Origin: Pseudonocardia autotrophica
GTDB lineage: Bacteria > Actinomycetota > Actinomycetes > Mycobacteriales > Pseudonocardiaceae
Length of the DNA: 64,000 nucleotides
NCBI RefSeq assembly: GCF_000717175.1
Contig: NZ_JNYD01000002.1
Span: 372,001 to 436,000 of the forward strand
Direction of reading: 5' to 3'
Shown here: piece after piece, positions 50,320 to 58,871 of the stretch
Position numbering within the stretch: the stretch's first letter is position 1
Layout: the number at the start of each line of letters is the position of its first letter
Made by a program: the position numbers and the translations under genes
The notes under the pieces: generated by a model
Databases searched by the model: none
Told to the model about the DNA's origin: nothing
What the model saw: the letters and a program-made list of their open reading frames with translations, nothing else

Positions 50320-52179
50320 GTGACCGCGCTACCGGAGCTGCCCCCGTCGGACCGGGTCCGCATCCGGTTCGACCCCGACGGAGCCCGGCCTCGCGAGGTG
50401 CGGGTCCCCGCCGGGGCGACGCTGTTCGACGCCGCGAGCTGGAACGGCATCGCCGTCGACTCCACGTGCGGGGGCCACGGCACGTGCCGCAAGTGCCGGA
50501 TGCGGGTCGTCGAGGGCGACGTGACGGTGTCCCGGCTCGACCCGCGCGCGTTCGGGCCGGAGGAGCTGCGTGCGGGCTGGCGGCTGGCCTGCCGCGCGCG
50601 GGCCGAACAGGACCTGCGGGTGGAGGTGCCGCCGCTGGTCACCCGGCCGAAGGCGGCCACGGTCGGCGTCGGGCGCCAGGTGATCCTGCGTCCCGCCCTG
50701 CAGAAGCGCTGCCTGACGCTGCCCGAGGCGACCCTCGCCGACCAGCGCACCGATCTCGAGCGCCTGCGCGACGCGCTGCCCGACCTCGAGCTCCGGGTGG
50801 ACCTGCCGGCGATCCGGAACCTGGCCCGGGCGCTGCGGGCCGGGGACCACACGGTCACCGCGGTCGTGGTGGACGACGTGCTCGTCGACGTCGAGCCGGG
50901 GGACACGAGCGGGCGGCTCTTCGGCATCGCCTTCGACCTCGGCACGACGACGCTCGTCGCGACGCTGCTCGACCTCGCCACCGGCACCCCGGTCGCCGTC
51001 GCCTCGCGGCTCAACCCACAGCAGTCCCACGGCGCCGACGTGATCACCCGGATCAGCGCGACGATGACCGACCCGACGGCGCTGGAGCGGCTCACGGCGC
51101 TCGCCCACGACGGCCTCGACCGGCTCGCGGGCGAGGTCTGCGCCGACGGCGGCGTCGGCCGCGGCGAGGTCTACGAGATCGCGGTGGCGGGCAACGCCAC
51201 GATGACGCACCTCGCGCTGGGGCTGGACCCCGAGCCGCTGGGCGTCGCCCCGTTCGTCATGGCGTCCCGGTCGTTCGACGACCTCACGGCCGCCGACCTC
51301 GGGGTGCGGGCGCACCCGCGGGCCCGGGCGTACGTGTTCCCGGCGCTCGGGGCCTATGTCGGCGGCGACATCGTCGCCGGGGCGCTCGCCTCCGGGATGG
51401 ACCGCGACCGGCGCGTGCGGCTCTTCATCGACATCGGCACGAACTGCGAGATCCTGCTCGCGGACGGCGACCGGCTGCTCGCCACGGCCGCCCCAGCCGG
51501 GCCCGCGTTCGAGGGCGCGGCCATCCGCTGCGGGATGCGGGCCGCGCCCGGGGCGATCGAGGGCGTGAAGATCAGCGACGACGACGTGGTGCTGCAGGTC
51601 ATCGGGGACGTCGAACCGACCGGGCTGGCCGGGTCGGGTCTGGTCGACGCCGTGGCGGCGATGGTGGCGGCCGGACTCGTCGACGCCTCCGGGCGCCTGG
51701 TGGCGCCGGACGCGCCGGGCGTGCCGCCCGGATTGGCGGCCCGGCTGCAGCAGGTCGGTCAGGAGCGGGTGTTCGTCCTGCACTTCCGGGGTGACGATCC
51801 GGCCGACTCGCTCTACCTGTCCCAGCGCGACATCCGCGAGCTGCAGTTCGCCAAGGCGGCGATCTCCACGGGCTGGCAGCTGTTGCTGGAGGAGCAGGGT
51901 CTGACCAGCGCCGACGTCGCCCAGGTGCTGCTCGCCGGGTCCTTCGGCAGCTACCTCGGCCCCGCCGCCGCGGTGCGGATCGGACTGGTGCCGGACGTCG
52001 CGCTGCTGCGCATCGTGAGTGCGGGCAACGTGGCGGGGGAGGGGGCCAAGATGGCGCTGCTGTCGGTGCGCGAGCGGGCGGCGGCCCAGGCACTGCTGGA
52101 GGAGGTGCACTACGTCGAGCTCTCCGACCGCGAGGACTTCAACGACCGGTTCGTCGAGCGACTCGCCTTCCCGGTCTGA
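50320..52179 (+). CDS. RACo-type reductive activator of corrinoid proteins
   Basis: A 619-residue protein. The N-terminal ferredoxin domain has a 2Fe-2S motif C50-x5-C56-x2-C59-x31-C91. A linker and middle domain follow to about residue 195, then an ASKHA ATPase-like domain with FGIAFDLGTTTLVATLLDL, VAGNATMTHLALGL, LFIDIGTNCEILL and LLAGSFGSYLGP. This is the RACo layout; RACo uses ATP to reduce inactive cob(II)alamin back to cob(I)alamin. Such repair is essential when oxygen is present. It begins at GTG 50320, two bases after the previous stop codon. The electron donor is not encoded nearby. Confidence 0.92.
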   Translation: MTALPELPPSDRVRIRFDPDGARPREVRVPAGATLFDAASWNGIAVDSTCGGHGTCRKCRMRVVEGDVTVSRLDPRAFGPEELRAGWRLACRARAEQDLRVEVPPLVTRPKAATVGVGRQVILRPALQKRCLTLPEATLADQRTDLERLRDALPDLELRVDLPAIRNLARALRAGDHTVTAVVVDDVLVDVEPGDTSGRLFGIAFDLGTTTLVATLLDLATGTPVAVASRLNPQQSHGADVITRISATMTDPTALERLTALAHDGLDRLAGEVCADGGVGRGEVYEIAVAGNATMTHLALGLDPEPLGVAPFVMASRSFDDLTAADLGVRAHPRARAYVFPALGAYVGGDIVAGALASGMDRDRRVRLFIDIGTNCEILLADGDRLLATAAPAGPAFEGAAIRCGMRAAPGAIEGVKISDDDVVLQVIGDVEPTGLAGSGLVDAVAAMVAAGLVDASGRLVAPDAPGVPPGLAARLQQVGQERVFVLHFRGDDPADSLYLSQRDIRELQFAKAAISTGWQLLLEEQGLTSADVAQVLLAGSFGSYLGPAAAVRIGLVPDVALLRIVSAGNVAGEGAKMALLSVRERAAAQALLEEVHYVELSDREDFNDRFVERLAFPV

Positions 52180-52207
52180 CCGCCTCGACCATCCGGACCG
52201 GGTCGCG

Positions 52208-52807
52208 GTGGTCGCGTGCGGGGCGCTCGCCCGCCACGTCGCCGACGTCGCCGGGCGTCGCGGCTGGCCCGTCGACGTCGTCCCGCTGCCCCCGCTGCTG
52301 CACAACCGGCCCGAGCGGATCGCCGCCGCCGTCGAGCGCGAGCTGGCGCGCCTCCGCCCGCGGTACGCGCGCGTCGCCGTCGGCTACGCGGACTGCGGAA
52401 CCTACGGGGCGCTCGACGACGTGTGCGCCCGCTGGGCGGTGCCCCGGCTGGCCGGCCCGGACTGCTACTCGGTCTTCGCCGGCGCCGAGCGGATGCGGAC
52501 GGTGCTCGAGGACGAACCCGGCACCTATGTGCTGACGGACTACCTGGTGGCGTCCTTCACGCGCTCGGTCGTCGTCGAGCTCGGTCTGGACCGGTACCCG
52601 GAGCTGCGCGACGACTACTTCGGCCACTACCGGCGCGTCGTCTGGCTCGCCCAGCACCCGACCCCCGGCCTCCGCGCGGCAGCGGCGCGGGCGGCCGACG
52701 TCCTCGGTCTGCCGGTGGAGGAGGTCGTCGTCGGCGACGTGCTCCTTGAGCGGGCGGTCGGGCAACTGGTGGCGCACACCGCACCCGGTCGGACCGGCCG
52801 CCCCTAG
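52208..52807 (+). CDS. DUF1638 protein associated with corrinoid methyltransferase systems
   Basis: A 199-residue DUF1638 protein with N-terminal VVACGALARHVADVAGRRGW, then VAVGYADCGTYGALDDVC and PDCYSVFAGAERM. The two conserved Cys residues in the middle could bind a metal or a thiol. Genes of this family are frequent neighbours of MttB-type and RACo genes, but no biochemical function is known to me. The GTG at 52208 is the only good start after the RACo stop; it cuts close to the first strand, so an unusual start just upstream is possible. Confidence 0.8.
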   Translation: MVACGALARHVADVAGRRGWPVDVVPLPPLLHNRPERIAAAVERELARLRPRYARVAVGYADCGTYGALDDVCARWAVPRLAGPDCYSVFAGAERMRTVLEDEPGTYVLTDYLVASFTRSVVVELGLDRYPELRDDYFGHYRRVVWLAQHPTPGLRAAAARAADVLGLPVEEVVVGDVLLERAVGQLVAHTAPGRTGRP

Positions 52808-53646
52808 CTCGCCTCGCGCAGGGGCAGGGAGGGCCCGACCACCACGGCCTCGACCGTGAACCGCACCCCGCGGCCCTCGTCCTGCCAGTCGACCTCCGCC
52901 ACGCCGGACAGGTGCACGGTGGCGCCCGTGGCGAAGTCGACGAAGACCAGCGCGGCGGCGGGATCGACGGCGATGTTGCCCAGGCTGTTGAACATGTTGT
53001 TGCCCGGGAGGTCCGGCCACCACAGCGTCCGCTCGTCCTCGACGGCGACCCGGCCGCCGCGGTGGGAGGCGTCCGCACCGCGGGTGGGGTGGCTGGTGCC
53101 GAGCAGGAACGTGTCGGCGCGGCGGATCAGGTCGACGTCGGCCGGGGCGAGGGCCGCACCGCGGCGGACCGTCGCGGGACCGGCGGCGGGTGCGGGTTCG
53201 AGGTCGCGCGGGTGGATGAACCGGGGGCAGTTGCCGTAGGCCTGGTCCACCTGGACGGCGAGTTCCCGGTCGTCCGCGCTGGTCAGCCGGCCGTTGATCC
53301 GGAGCCTGCGCCGCCGGGCGGGATCCAGGGCGAGCATGCCGATCTGCTGCCCGGCAGCGAGCCCCTCGAGGGGATCGCCGGGTGGGGGCACGGCGTGGAC
53401 GAGCAGGTCGGCGGGCCCGCGGACGTCGACGAATCCGGGTGGCCCCGCCAGGGGCGTGATCCACAGCCGGTCGGTCCGGTCGCGGGCGGTGATCGCGAGG
53501 AACGTGCGCTCGGCGAGGAACCGGGCGGCGCCGCCGCGGAGGTCGGCGGCGTCGAGCATCCCGACGAGGCGCGCGGCGTCGTGGACGACGCCGGCACGGC
53601 GCTGCACGGCGAGCTCGCCCGGGTGGAACCCCTTCTCGTCGTCCAC
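52804..53646 (-). CDS. Pyridoxamine 5'-phosphate oxidase-family split-barrel flavoprotein
   Basis: A 280-residue protein with two weakly repeated split-barrel regions. Conserved pieces include ARFLAERTFLAITARDRTD, the Arg/Gly-rich HPTRGADASHRGG and LPGNNMFNSLGNIAVDPAAA, typical of FMN-binding PPOX proteins. The GTG at 53646 is preferred because AGGAG lies five bases upstream; GTG 53652 overlaps that site. It is convergent with the DUF1638 gene (4-base overlap) and divergent from a CGNR zinc-finger gene. Confidence 0.8.
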   Translation of the reverse strand: MDDEKGFHPGELAVQRRAGVVHDAARLVGMLDAADLRGGAARFLAERTFLAITARDRTDRLWITPLAGPPGFVDVRGPADLLVHAVPPPGDPLEGLAAGQQIGMLALDPARRRRLRINGRLTSADDRELAVQVDQAYGNCPRFIHPRDLEPAPAAGPATVRRGAALAPADVDLIRRADTFLLGTSHPTRGADASHRGGRVAVEDERTLWWPDLPGNNMFNSLGNIAVDPAAALVFVDFATGATVHLSGVAEVDWQDEGRGVRFTVEAVVVGPSLPLREAS

Positions 53647-53653
53647 GACCACT

Positions 53654-53745
53654 CCTAACGGCTTATCTGCTTCGGACCATTAGGCAGGTTGCCAGGTTCT
53701 CGCCCCGAATGCAATGGATGACGGGGTTCTTGCCCATTAGGTAGG
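53654..53745. promoter_or_regulatory. Repeated CCATTAGG sites between divergent flavoprotein and CGNR genes
   Basis: CCATTAGGCAGG (53677-53688) and CCATTAGGTAGG (53734-53745) are direct repeats 57 bases apart. CCTAACGG (53654-53661) is an inverted, one-mismatch half. All lie in the 107-base divergent gap. They are likely operators, probably for the CGNR protein itself. Confidence 0.5.
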
Positions 53746-53753
53746 GTCCGGAC

Positions 53754-54344
53754 ATGGACCTCGACGCGCCGGGCACCTCCGCGCCGCTGCTCGGTGAGCC
53801 CACGCCCGTCGAGCTGATGAACACCGTGTGGGCCGACCGCGCCGGGGTCCACGACGCCCTCGCGACGCCCGACGAGGCGGTCGCCTGGCTGCGCAGGGTC
53901 CTCCCGGACCCGCCGGTTCCCGATCCGGACCGGTTGCGGCTGGTCCGGGACGCCCTGCGCCGGCTCGCCGCCGAACGGACCGGCGATCCGCGCCCGTCCG
54001 CCGGGTCCGCCGTCCCCACCCGCGCCGACGCGCTCCGCGTGCTCGACGAGGCGTGCGCCGCCGCCCCGACGTGGTCCTCGCTGCGCTGGGAGCCGGGCGA
54101 GGAACCCCGCCGCGAGGTCCGCAGCGACGCCGCCGGGGACCGGGTGCTCATCGCCGGGCTCGCCGAGCAGGCCGTCCGCTTCTTCGCCGGAGAGGAGGCG
54201 GCGGAGCTTCGGGCCTGCCTCGCCCCCGGCTGCGTCCTCTACTTCGTCCGCCACCACCCCCGCCGGGAGTGGTGCTCCGCGGGCTGCGGCAACCGCGCCC
54301 GCGTCGCCCGCCACTACCGGCGCCGGCGCCCGACATCCGACTAG
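53754..54344 (+). CDS. CGNR zinc-finger/ABATE-domain transcription factor-like protein
   Basis: A 196-residue protein with an N-terminal ABATE-type domain (PTPVELMNTVWADRAG at the start) and a C-terminal CGNR zinc finger: CLAPGCVLYF followed by WCSAGCGNRARVARHYRR, giving four Cys ligands. Such proteins are considered stress-linked DNA-binding regulators. It begins eight bases after a conserved CCATTAGG repeat, suggesting autoregulation and a very short leader. It is divergent from a PPOX-type flavoprotein. Confidence 0.85.
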   Translation: MDLDAPGTSAPLLGEPTPVELMNTVWADRAGVHDALATPDEAVAWLRRVLPDPPVPDPDRLRLVRDALRRLAAERTGDPRPSAGSAVPTRADALRVLDEACAAAPTWSSLRWEPGEEPRREVRSDAAGDRVLIAGLAEQAVRFFAGEEAAELRACLAPGCVLYFVRHHPRREWCSAGCGNRARVARHYRRRRPTSD

Positions 54345-54527
54345 AACCGCGGAGGCGCGACGGGCTCCCGTCGCGCCCCCGGGTGGGGGTGGTCGGTACG
54401 GTGGGTCGTGACACATGTTGACCCCCCTCGGGGTGGTTCGGCACGTGCTTCCCCCGACCTGGCTTGACACCTGTCCGGGCCCGTCGTGATCGTGAGGCAG
54501 CCTCATCGTGGAGTGCCGGAGGAGCCC

Positions 54528-57149
54528 TTGAACGCCGACGAGTGGAGCGAGATCCATCGCCTCTACGCGGCCGGCATGTCGATCAAGGGCATGGCCGCCC
54601 ACCTCGGGATGTCCCGCAACACGATCCGGCGGGCGCTGTCGTTCGACGCCCCGCCGCCGGACCACCGTCCCGGCCGCGGGTCGGTGACCGACGCCTACGC
54701 CGAACAGATCCGCTCCCTGCTCGCCGACGAGCCCGGCCTGACGATCACGCAGATCGGGCAGCGGATCGGGTGGGAGCGCTCGCGCACGACGCTCGCCAAG
54801 CGCGTCGACCGGGAGCGACAGACGGTGGGCGGCACGGCCGGCCCGCTCCCGCGGACGGGCAGCGCGGTGCCGGAGTTCGCCACGGAGTTCATCGGGCGGC
54901 GCGCCGAGCTCCGCGAGCTGCGGGAGCTGCTGGGCGGCCACCGGCTGGTCACCGTGATCGGGGTCGGCGGGGTCGGGAAGACCAGGCTCGCCGCCCAGAC
55001 CGCGGTGGAGCTGCGCCGCGCCTTCGCCGACGGCGTCCGCGTCGTCGAGCTCGCGTCCCTGCGCAACCCGGCGCTGTTGCCGCAGGCGGTGTTCGACGGG
55101 CTCGGGATCGCGCACCGCGACCAGCCGGACCGCTCGGCCGTCGACGCGCTCGTGGAGCACGTGCGCACCCGGCACATGCTGATCGTGCTGGACAACTGCG
55201 AGCACGTACTGGAGGCGGCGGCGCGGTTCGTCGACGACGTCCTCCACGCCACCTCCCGCGTCCACTTCCTCGCCACCAGCCGTGAGGTCCTCAACCTGCC
55301 GGGGGAGCGGATCAGCGTCCTGAACCCCCTGTCGACGGCGGGCGACCGGACGCCGGCGATCGCCCTGTTCGAGAGCAGGGCCCGGGACGTCCTGCCGGGC
55401 TTCACCGTCGACGACACCAACCGGGACGCGGTGCGGCGGGTGTGCGAGCGGCTCGACGGCCTGCCGCTGGCGATCGAGCTGGCCTGCGCGCGGCTGCGGG
55501 TCCTGTCCGTCCACGAGCTCGCCGAGCGCCTGTCGGACAGCGTGGACCTGCTCTCCACCCGGGGACGGGGCGGGGCGGAACGGCACCAGAGCCTGCAGGC
55601 CGCGATGTCCTGGAGCCACGAGCTGTGCACCCGCGAGCAGCAGCTCCTGTGGGCCCGGGTCTCGATCTTCGCGGGGGGCTTCGACACGCGGGCGGCGGAG
55701 GCCGTCTGCGCCGACGAGGCGCTGCCGGCGGGGTCCGTCCTGGACTGCCTGTACGACCTCGTGGGCAAGTCGATCCTGCAGCGCGAGGAGTCCCGAGGGC
55801 GCGTCCGCTTCCGGATCCTCGAGACGATCCGCGAGTTCGGCCAGGCCATGCTGTCGCCGGAGGAGAGCGAGCGGCTGCACCGACGGCACCTCGAGTGGTG
55901 CGCCGGACTGGTCACCGAGTCCGTCCGGTCCTGGTTCAGCGACGAGCAGTTCGAGATCTCCGAGCGCCTGCGCGCCAACCTGGCCAACGTCCGCAAGGCG
56001 CTCGAGACCGCGCTCGCCCTCCCGGCCGACGCGCACGGCCCGTCGGCGGCCGAGCTCGTGTCCGCCCCGTGGTTCCTCTGGGCCTGCGGGCTCTCCGCCC
56101 GCGAGCACGCCATGTGGCTCGGCCGGGTGCTGGAGCGGGAGGACCTGGGCCCGGCCCGGCGGGCCGCCGCACTCGGCACGCTCGGCCTGGTGCGGACGAT
56201 GCAGGGCTACCGGTCGGCGGCCGAGCCGGTCGTCGCCGAGGCGCTCGAGCTCGCGCGCCGGGCCGGGGACGTCCCGGCCACCGCCTTCGCCCTCGACGCG
56301 CAGGGGCTGGGCGCCTTCTTCGACGGGGACCACCGGCGGGCCGAGACGCTGCTGACGGAGTCGCTCGCGCTCTACGAGAGCCGTCCCGACGTGCGCGGCG
56401 ACCTGTCCTGCGCCGTGCAGGTGCACCTCGGGATGCTGCTCTGCTTCGACGGCCGGACCAGCGAGGCCCGGCGGTACTTCGACGACGTGCGCCGCCGCTG
56501 CGAGCAGGTCGGCGAGCGGTGGATGCTGTCCTACGCCGTGTTCGGCCAGGGGCTGGTCGCGGTGACCGAGGAGCGCTACCCGGAGGCGATCGAGCTGGCC
56601 CGCGCCAGCCTGTGCCTCAAGCGGGACTTCGAGGACTCGGTGGGCACCCCGCTCGCCGTCGAGCTGCTCGGCTGGGCGGAGGCCGGCGCGGGGTCGGCGG
56701 CCCGCTCGGCCGCCCTCGTCGGGGCCGCGTCGGTGCTCTGGCGTGCCTTCGGCCAGCAGCTCTACGGCTCGGCGCAGTGGATGGCCCGGCGGGACCGGTT
56801 CGCGCTGCGCGCCCGCTCCGAGCTCGGCAACGCGGCCTACGCGGCCGGCACGCGGCGGGGCGCGGCGATGGGCATGACCGAACTGCTCGACCTCGCCCTC
56901 GACCGGTCCGCCCCGGACGTGCCGGAGGGCGAGATCGAGCTGGTCGCCGTCCTGTCACCCCGGGAGCGCGAGGTGGCCCGCCACCTCGCCGCCGGTCTCA
57001 CCAACCGGCAGATCGCCGCCGCCCTGGTGCTGTCGCACCGCACGGTGGAGGGCCACGTCGAGCACATCCTGCAGAAGCTGGGGCTGCAGAACCGCAACCA
57101 GGTCGCGGTCGCCCTCGCCGCGGCCCGCACCACCGCCCCCACGGGGTGA
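54528..57149 (+). CDS. STAND-ATPase LuxR-family regulator with N-terminal transposase-like HTH
   Basis: An 873-residue regulator. Residues 1-40 (EIHRLYAAGMSIKGMAAHLG, then MSRNTIRRAL) look like the HTH of IS21-type IstA transposases, followed by a second wHTH-like region (ITQIGQRIGWERSRTTLAKR). The ATPase core has FIGRRAELREL, P-loop VIGVGGVGKTRLA, Walker B MLIVLDNCEHVL and LPLAIELACARLR. TPR-like helices follow, ending in a LuxR HTH (LSPREREVARHLAAGLTNRQ). TTG 54528 is chosen for its GGAGG at five-base spacing; GTG 54513 or 54486 are alternatives. It probably activates the downstream oxidative cluster. Confidence 0.85.
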   Translation: MNADEWSEIHRLYAAGMSIKGMAAHLGMSRNTIRRALSFDAPPPDHRPGRGSVTDAYAEQIRSLLADEPGLTITQIGQRIGWERSRTTLAKRVDRERQTVGGTAGPLPRTGSAVPEFATEFIGRRAELRELRELLGGHRLVTVIGVGGVGKTRLAAQTAVELRRAFADGVRVVELASLRNPALLPQAVFDGLGIAHRDQPDRSAVDALVEHVRTRHMLIVLDNCEHVLEAAARFVDDVLHATSRVHFLATSREVLNLPGERISVLNPLSTAGDRTPAIALFESRARDVLPGFTVDDTNRDAVRRVCERLDGLPLAIELACARLRVLSVHELAERLSDSVDLLSTRGRGGAERHQSLQAAMSWSHELCTREQQLLWARVSIFAGGFDTRAAEAVCADEALPAGSVLDCLYDLVGKSILQREESRGRVRFRILETIREFGQAMLSPEESERLHRRHLEWCAGLVTESVRSWFSDEQFEISERLRANLANVRKALETALALPADAHGPSAAELVSAPWFLWACGLSAREHAMWLGRVLEREDLGPARRAAALGTLGLVRTMQGYRSAAEPVVAEALELARRAGDVPATAFALDAQGLGAFFDGDHRRAETLLTESLALYESRPDVRGDLSCAVQVHLGMLLCFDGRTSEARRYFDDVRRRCEQVGERWMLSYAVFGQGLVAVTEERYPEAIELARASLCLKRDFEDSVGTPLAVELLGWAEAGAGSAARSAALVGAASVLWRAFGQQLYGSAQWMARRDRFALRARSELGNAAYAAGTRRGAAMGMTELLDLALDRSAPDVPEGEIELVAVLSPREREVARHLAAGLTNRQIAAALVLSHRTVEGHVEHILQKLGLQNRNQVAVALAAARTTAPTG

Positions 57150-57158
57150 CCGGAGGGT

Positions 57159-57180
57159 GACCACGTGGCGGACCACGTGG
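57159..57180. promoter_or_regulatory. Tandem CCACGTGG palindromes upstream of the oxidative cluster
   Basis: GACCACGTGG occurs twice with a 12-base period (57159-57168 and 57171-57180). Each copy contains the perfect palindrome CCACGTGG. They lie between the LuxR regulator stop and the flavoprotein start at 57262, a natural place for activator binding. Confidence 0.5.
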
Positions 57181-57261
57181 TTCCCCGGGTACGCCCGCGG
57201 CCGCACGTCGGCATCGTGATCCACGTCCTCAGCGACGTGCGACCAACGGAGGCCGACACCC

Positions 57262-58473
57262 ATGACACAGACCCTCGAGAGGCCCGGCAACGCGGAGACG
57301 GGGCCCGACGTCGACTACGTCGCCCTCGCCCGCAGCATCAAGCCGGTCATCGACGCCGAGGCGGACACGATGGAGGCCGGCGCCACCATCACGAAGCCCG
57401 TCGTCGACGCGATCGCCGAGAACGGCCTGTTCTGGCTGCTCGTGCCGCGCGAGTACGGCGGGGCCGGGCAGGACATCGTGACCTCGCTGAAGGTTGTCGA
57501 GGAGCTTTCCCGCGCCGACGGTTCCGTCGGCTGGGCCTTCATGGCCAACGCCTTCTCGACCGGCGTCGCGGTCGGCTTCTTCTCGCCCGAGGGTGCCGAG
57601 GAGATGTACGCGGGGGCGGACAAGGCCATCACCGCGGGCATGATCCTGCCGACCGGCACCGGTGTGCGGGTCGACGGCGGCTACGAGGTCACCGGCACCT
57701 ACGGCTTCGGCAGCGGCTCGCACCACGCGTCCTGGATCGGCGCCGGCTTCGTCGTCCTCGGTGAGGACGGCAACCCGGAGATGAACGGCCCAGAGGACAA
57801 CCCGGTCCCGGTCTGCCGGATCGCCTTCGTGCCGCGCGAGAAGGTCGAGTTCCTCGGCGGCTGGAACGTGATGGGCATGGCCGCCACGGGCAGCGACAAC
57901 TACAAGGTCGAGAAGCTGTTCGTGCCCGAGGCGCACACGATGGACACCTTCTCCACCGAGCCGGTCCGCCCCGAGGCCGTCTACAAGCTGGGCATGCTCG
58001 GCATCGGCGTCGGCGGGCACGCCCCGGTGGCGCTCGGCATCGCGCAGCGCGCCCTGGAGGAGATCGCCCAGATCACCGCCGACAAGAAACGCCCCGGCTA
58101 CCCGACGGTCGTCGGCGACTCGGAGATGTTCCGCCGCGGGTTCGTGGAGCACGAGGCGCTGCTGCAGGCCGCCCGCCTGTACGTCTACCAGGCCCACGCC
58201 GACGCCGAGGCCGCCGCGGCCGCGGGCACCATCACCGACGAGCACCGCGCTCGCCTGCGCCAGGCCGCGACCTGGGTGCAGAAGGTCGCCCAGGACGTCG
58301 TGACCTGGGCCTACAACTGGGGCGGCTCCGCCTCGATCCGCAACCCCAGCGTGCTGGGTCGCTGCCTGCGCGACATCTCCGTGGGCGCGCAGCACATGCT
58401 CGTCGAGCCGATGACCCTGGTCGAGGCCTCGGCCCCGATCATCGCCGGCTACCTGAAGAAGGAGAACGCCTGA
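57262..58473 (+). CDS. Acyl-CoA dehydrogenase-fold flavin monooxygenase/dehydrogenase
   Basis: A 403-residue acyl-CoA dehydrogenase-superfamily protein with NGLFWLLVPREYGGAGQDI, a SRADGSVGWAFMANA segment and GGSASIRNPSVLGRCLRDI near the C terminus. The pattern (W in the SVGW segment, late RD) is that of flavin-dependent hydroxylases such as HsaA or the C2 component of HpaH rather than true acyl-CoA dehydrogenases, which have a catalytic Glu. It would need a separate flavin reductase, not seen here. It overlaps the NTF2-like gene by one base (TGATG). Confidence 0.82.
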   Translation: MTQTLERPGNAETGPDVDYVALARSIKPVIDAEADTMEAGATITKPVVDAIAENGLFWLLVPREYGGAGQDIVTSLKVVEELSRADGSVGWAFMANAFSTGVAVGFFSPEGAEEMYAGADKAITAGMILPTGTGVRVDGGYEVTGTYGFGSGSHHASWIGAGFVVLGEDGNPEMNGPEDNPVPVCRIAFVPREKVEFLGGWNVMGMAATGSDNYKVEKLFVPEAHTMDTFSTEPVRPEAVYKLGMLGIGVGGHAPVALGIAQRALEEIAQITADKKRPGYPTVVGDSEMFRRGFVEHEALLQAARLYVYQAHADAEAAAAAGTITDEHRARLRQAATWVQKVAQDVVTWAYNWGGSASIRNPSVLGRCLRDISVGAQHMLVEPMTLVEASAPIIAGYLKKENA

Positions 58474-58871
58474 TGTCCAACCCCGGGGACAACTCTGCCA
58501 AGCTCACCGAGGCCTTCGCCGCCGCCGACAAGGGCGACGCGAGCCTGCTGGTGGACCTCTACGCCGACGACATGACCTGGGCCGGGTTCCAGGCCGACGG
58601 CACCCAGACCGTCTTCACCAAGGGCCGGTTTCTGGAGGCCTTCGGCATCCTCGCCGAGCTCGACGAGGCGAAGAACGAGGTGATCCGCACGGAGGAGACC
58701 CCCGAGGGTCTCGTGATCGCCTGGATCCGTGCCTACCGGCGCAAGGGTGACGACGTCCTGGACTTCACCCTGGTCATGACCCACCAGTTCGTCGACGGCA
58801 AGGTCGCCCGCGGCGCCGACATGTGCCCGCCGAGCTTCGGCGAGTACTGGAAGCGGCTGGGCCTCGCCTGA
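58473..58871 (+). CDS. NTF2/SnoaL-like protein
   Basis: A 132-residue cone-shaped NTF2-like protein with an N-terminal helix (AKLTEAFAAADKGDASLLVD) followed by the DLYADDMTWAG strand and FTKGRFLEAFG, typical of the SnoaL and limonene-epoxide-hydrolase-like superfamily. It overlaps neighbours on both sides (TGATG), so it belongs to the flavoprotein-SDR operon. It may be a small isomerase or hydrolase of the pathway. Confidence 0.78.
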   Translation: MSNPGDNSAKLTEAFAAADKGDASLLVDLYADDMTWAGFQADGTQTVFTKGRFLEAFGILAELDEAKNEVIRTEETPEGLVIAWIRAYRRKGDDVLDFTLVMTHQFVDGKVARGADMCPPSFGEYWKRLGLA

